DNA of 64,000 bases from NCBI RefSeq assembly GCF_032854445.1, contig NC_088300.1, positions 76,745,966 to 76,809,965 of the forward strand, read 5' to 3'. The notes beneath the pieces were generated by a model, which saw only the letters and a program-made list of their open reading frames with translations, was not told the DNA's origin and did no database searches. The stretch's first letter is position 1. Each line of letters starts with the position of its first letter. Positions 62,060-64,000 of the stretch are shown here, piece by piece. The DNA is from Liolophura sinensis. Lineage: Eukaryota; Mollusca; Polyplacophora; Chitonida; Chitonidae. Made by a program: the position numbers and the translations under genes.

Positions 62060-62096
62060 AGGGCAGGCGCTCGAGCGCCCGGGCCCGAGCGCTCGT
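62060..62096. other. Cluster of GC palindromes
   Basis: GGCGCTCGAGCGCC, CGGGCCCG and CGAGCGCTCG follow one another in AT-rich surroundings; the whole can fold into alternative hairpins. Confidence 0.6.
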
Positions 62097-62596
62097 AACA
62101 AAAGATAGAAATATGTGCAGAAGAAGACAATGCGAAAGTAGGTATAATCAAAATAGACATAAAATTTAATGTATACACCCAGTAGACTTGGGAATAAACC
62201 AGATACATAAAAGCAAATTAATATACACCATGATAACTTAGGCACAAAACTGTAAGTACCGTTACTATGTAATCATAGGGAAATAACTTTGTGATCATAT
62301 GAATATGCAAATCGACTTAACAAACAGTAAAATGAAAATTGGGTGTGCCTCTGTCTCAGCCAATGAGGCGAGAGTCCAGAGGCCACCAGGGTCCCGAAGC
62401 TCTTGGTTCCTACACATAGCCGTATTCACGTTTGAGCGTGTTTTACGAGGGAAAATAAAGATTATCCACCCTCAGAGATGTAATTAAGTCCTGCACATTT
62501 AGGGGCGAATTTACTTTTCCCACTGTATGTACTTTGTCAGTTCGAAAATATGCACTCAAACTGTCAGCTTTCTGATGGGGAAGGAGACGGGGATCT

Positions 62597-62718
<122 letters not shown>

Positions 62719-63580
62719 AAAGAAAGGTTTATATAACACAGACTAGCCTTTTAAAAATTTGTGAACTATTCGCAAAGTTGGAAAAGGATACTTATTAAGC
62801 ATTATGATACAGTTACCAAATAAGCTCGACATTCTAACTCTAATTGTGCAAGAAAGCATGCAGGCATGACTTGATGAAAATATGCCATGAAATAGGGCAA
62901 ATACTGCATTGAGTTTTTCTGGCGGATACTTTTGACATAAGCGACCTTAATCGTTTCACGCATTGTTTCGAGGCCTCTGTTAAGAAAAAAAAATGCATGT
63001 TTTTCACTCCGATTTGTATGCTGAGTTACATAATCAATAAAATCCCAGTGCCTTAATCTGTTTGAACATATTTACCGATGCTAACGATTTAGTTGTCGAT
63101 TCTGATAAATTTCAAAATGGCTAGGGAAGCATTGAATATTCGTTCTGTTGAACTTTTTTATACACCGTTCGGTTTGAATAGGGAGAGGGGGGTAGAACAT
63201 ACGTCATGCAAACACACACACCCCATCTTCACCTCTCCCGCGCCCTCACTTTTAAAGTACGGGTGTGCACCCCTATAACTCACCCCCACCACAGCCCAAC
63301 CACCACCCTCGCTTCCTTTGCCAGTGAACACTGAAATGTGTATATACTTACACTGGGCAAACATCAGAATGTGCGCATTTATAAACTGTGTGTTCATAAT
63401 ATGTGCTGACATGCACCGTGCAGACACTGAACTACGCCTAAATATGCATAGTGTTGAATTACAGATATACGAATATCTGCACCGCGTAAACGTAAAAGGA
63501 CGTTGAAGGATTGGAGTGATTCAAAATAGCAGAACAGAGATTGTGGCATACATAGAGACTATACAGCTTGTCCGGCTTAC

Positions 63581-63648
63581 CATATTCAGCTCACTGACAG
63601 CACTCAGACTGTGGACGTACATACCGATAGCCACTTCTGAGGACTTCC
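63581..63648 (-). CDS. Cys-loop receptor exon (68 bp): strands beta1-beta2
   Basis: The acceptor ATATGCCATTTCAG (63650-63649) opens an exon encoding 'GKSSEVAIGMYVHSLSAVSE' and 'LNM', with the donor ATG|GTAAGC at 63580. The exon begins in phase 1 (G|GG) and is 68 bp, exactly the size and phase of the equivalent vertebrate exon. The reading frame continues upstream to about 63717, but the preceding residues do not match the family, so I chose this start. Confidence 0.9.
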
Positions 63649-63720
63649 CTGAAATGGCATATACCGCTACCGTTATAATGTACACCTCTCTCACGTTGAA
63701 CGATGGTACAAATCTTACTG

Positions 63721-64000
63721 AGAACACTCCATGTCTCGTGATATATGTGTTCCCACAGTCCTAACACTCCATTTCTCGTGATATATGCGTTCCCACAGCC
63801 CTAACACTCCATTTCTCGTGATATATGCGTTCCCACAGCCCTAACACTCCATCTCTCGCGATATATGCGTTCCCACAGCCCTAACACTCCATTTCTCGTG
63901 ATATATGCGGTCCCACAGCCCTAACACTCCATCTCTCGCGATATATGCGTTCCCACAGCCCTAACACTCCATTTCTCGTGATATATGCGGTCCCACAGCC
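63721..64000. repeat. 40-bp minisatellite, 7 copies, continuing past the window end
   Basis: The unit is 'aacactccatttctcgtgat' + 'atatgcgttcccacagccct', with an exact 40-bp period in the intron upstream of the 68-bp receptor exon. The next receptor exon must lie beyond it. Confidence 0.95.

Noticed and set aside
63649-63727. Upstream extension of the first receptor exon reading 'FVPSFNVREVY'
   Set aside because: The residues do not fit the family, and a strong acceptor at 63650-63649 gives the canonical 68-bp exon. Treating GTGAGA...CAG as a 46-nt intron breaks the frame.

Overview
The window looks like animal nuclear DNA, most likely from a mollusc. Genes are split into short exons with GT-AG introns. 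There are no bacterial-style operons or dense ORFs. The intergenic DNA carries tRNA-derived SINEs of a type I associate with molluscs (conserved core ending in 'ACGGCGTAAAAC' plus an AAAT tail, and a second type ending in ATTC or ACTC repeats). Minisatellites and TA microsatellites are very dense. The phylum call rests on SINE memory and is less certain than 'invertebrate animal'.

Two genes are supported, both on the minus strand, and both run off the window. At the left (about 306 to 9619) lies the 5' part of a vesicular monoamine transporter (SLC18/VMAT-like, major facilitator superfamily): start codon, TM1, glycosylated luminal loop, TM2 to about TM6. Its remaining exons lie beyond position 1. 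One exon (TM3-TM4 region) is present twice in tandem 131 bp apart, and the luminal loop is split by what looks like a 41-nt intron. At the right (51778 to 63648, continuing past 64000) lies the 3' part of an anion-type Cys-loop receptor subunit of the glycine/GABA-A/glutamate-gated chloride channel clade: most of the ligand-binding domain, TM1-TM4 and the stop codon. Its visible exon lengths begin 68-221-83, the pattern I know from vertebrate GABA-A/glycine receptor genes.

The 42 kb between them (about 9.6 to 51.8 kb) contains no gene I can support. It holds minisatellites of 24, 30, 41, 55 and 77 bp, SINEs, one tRNA-like pol III element, and several non-repetitive blocks that could be regulatory. 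A spliced non-coding first exon of the VMAT gene is possible near 12.4-12.6 kb. Other mobile DNA includes a 234-bp mariner-type element with TA target duplications, a 140-bp fold-back element and two ~60-bp tail-only SINE units with perfect target-site duplications.

The most unusual structures are the duplicated VMAT exon and a 44-bp minisatellite (58461-58900) whose first unit is the 3' splice site and start of the Cys-loop exon itself, so an intron carries nine further copies of a real splice acceptor. Together the genes suggest a locus with two neuronal genes (amine packaging and fast inhibitory signalling), but nothing shows that they are functionally linked.
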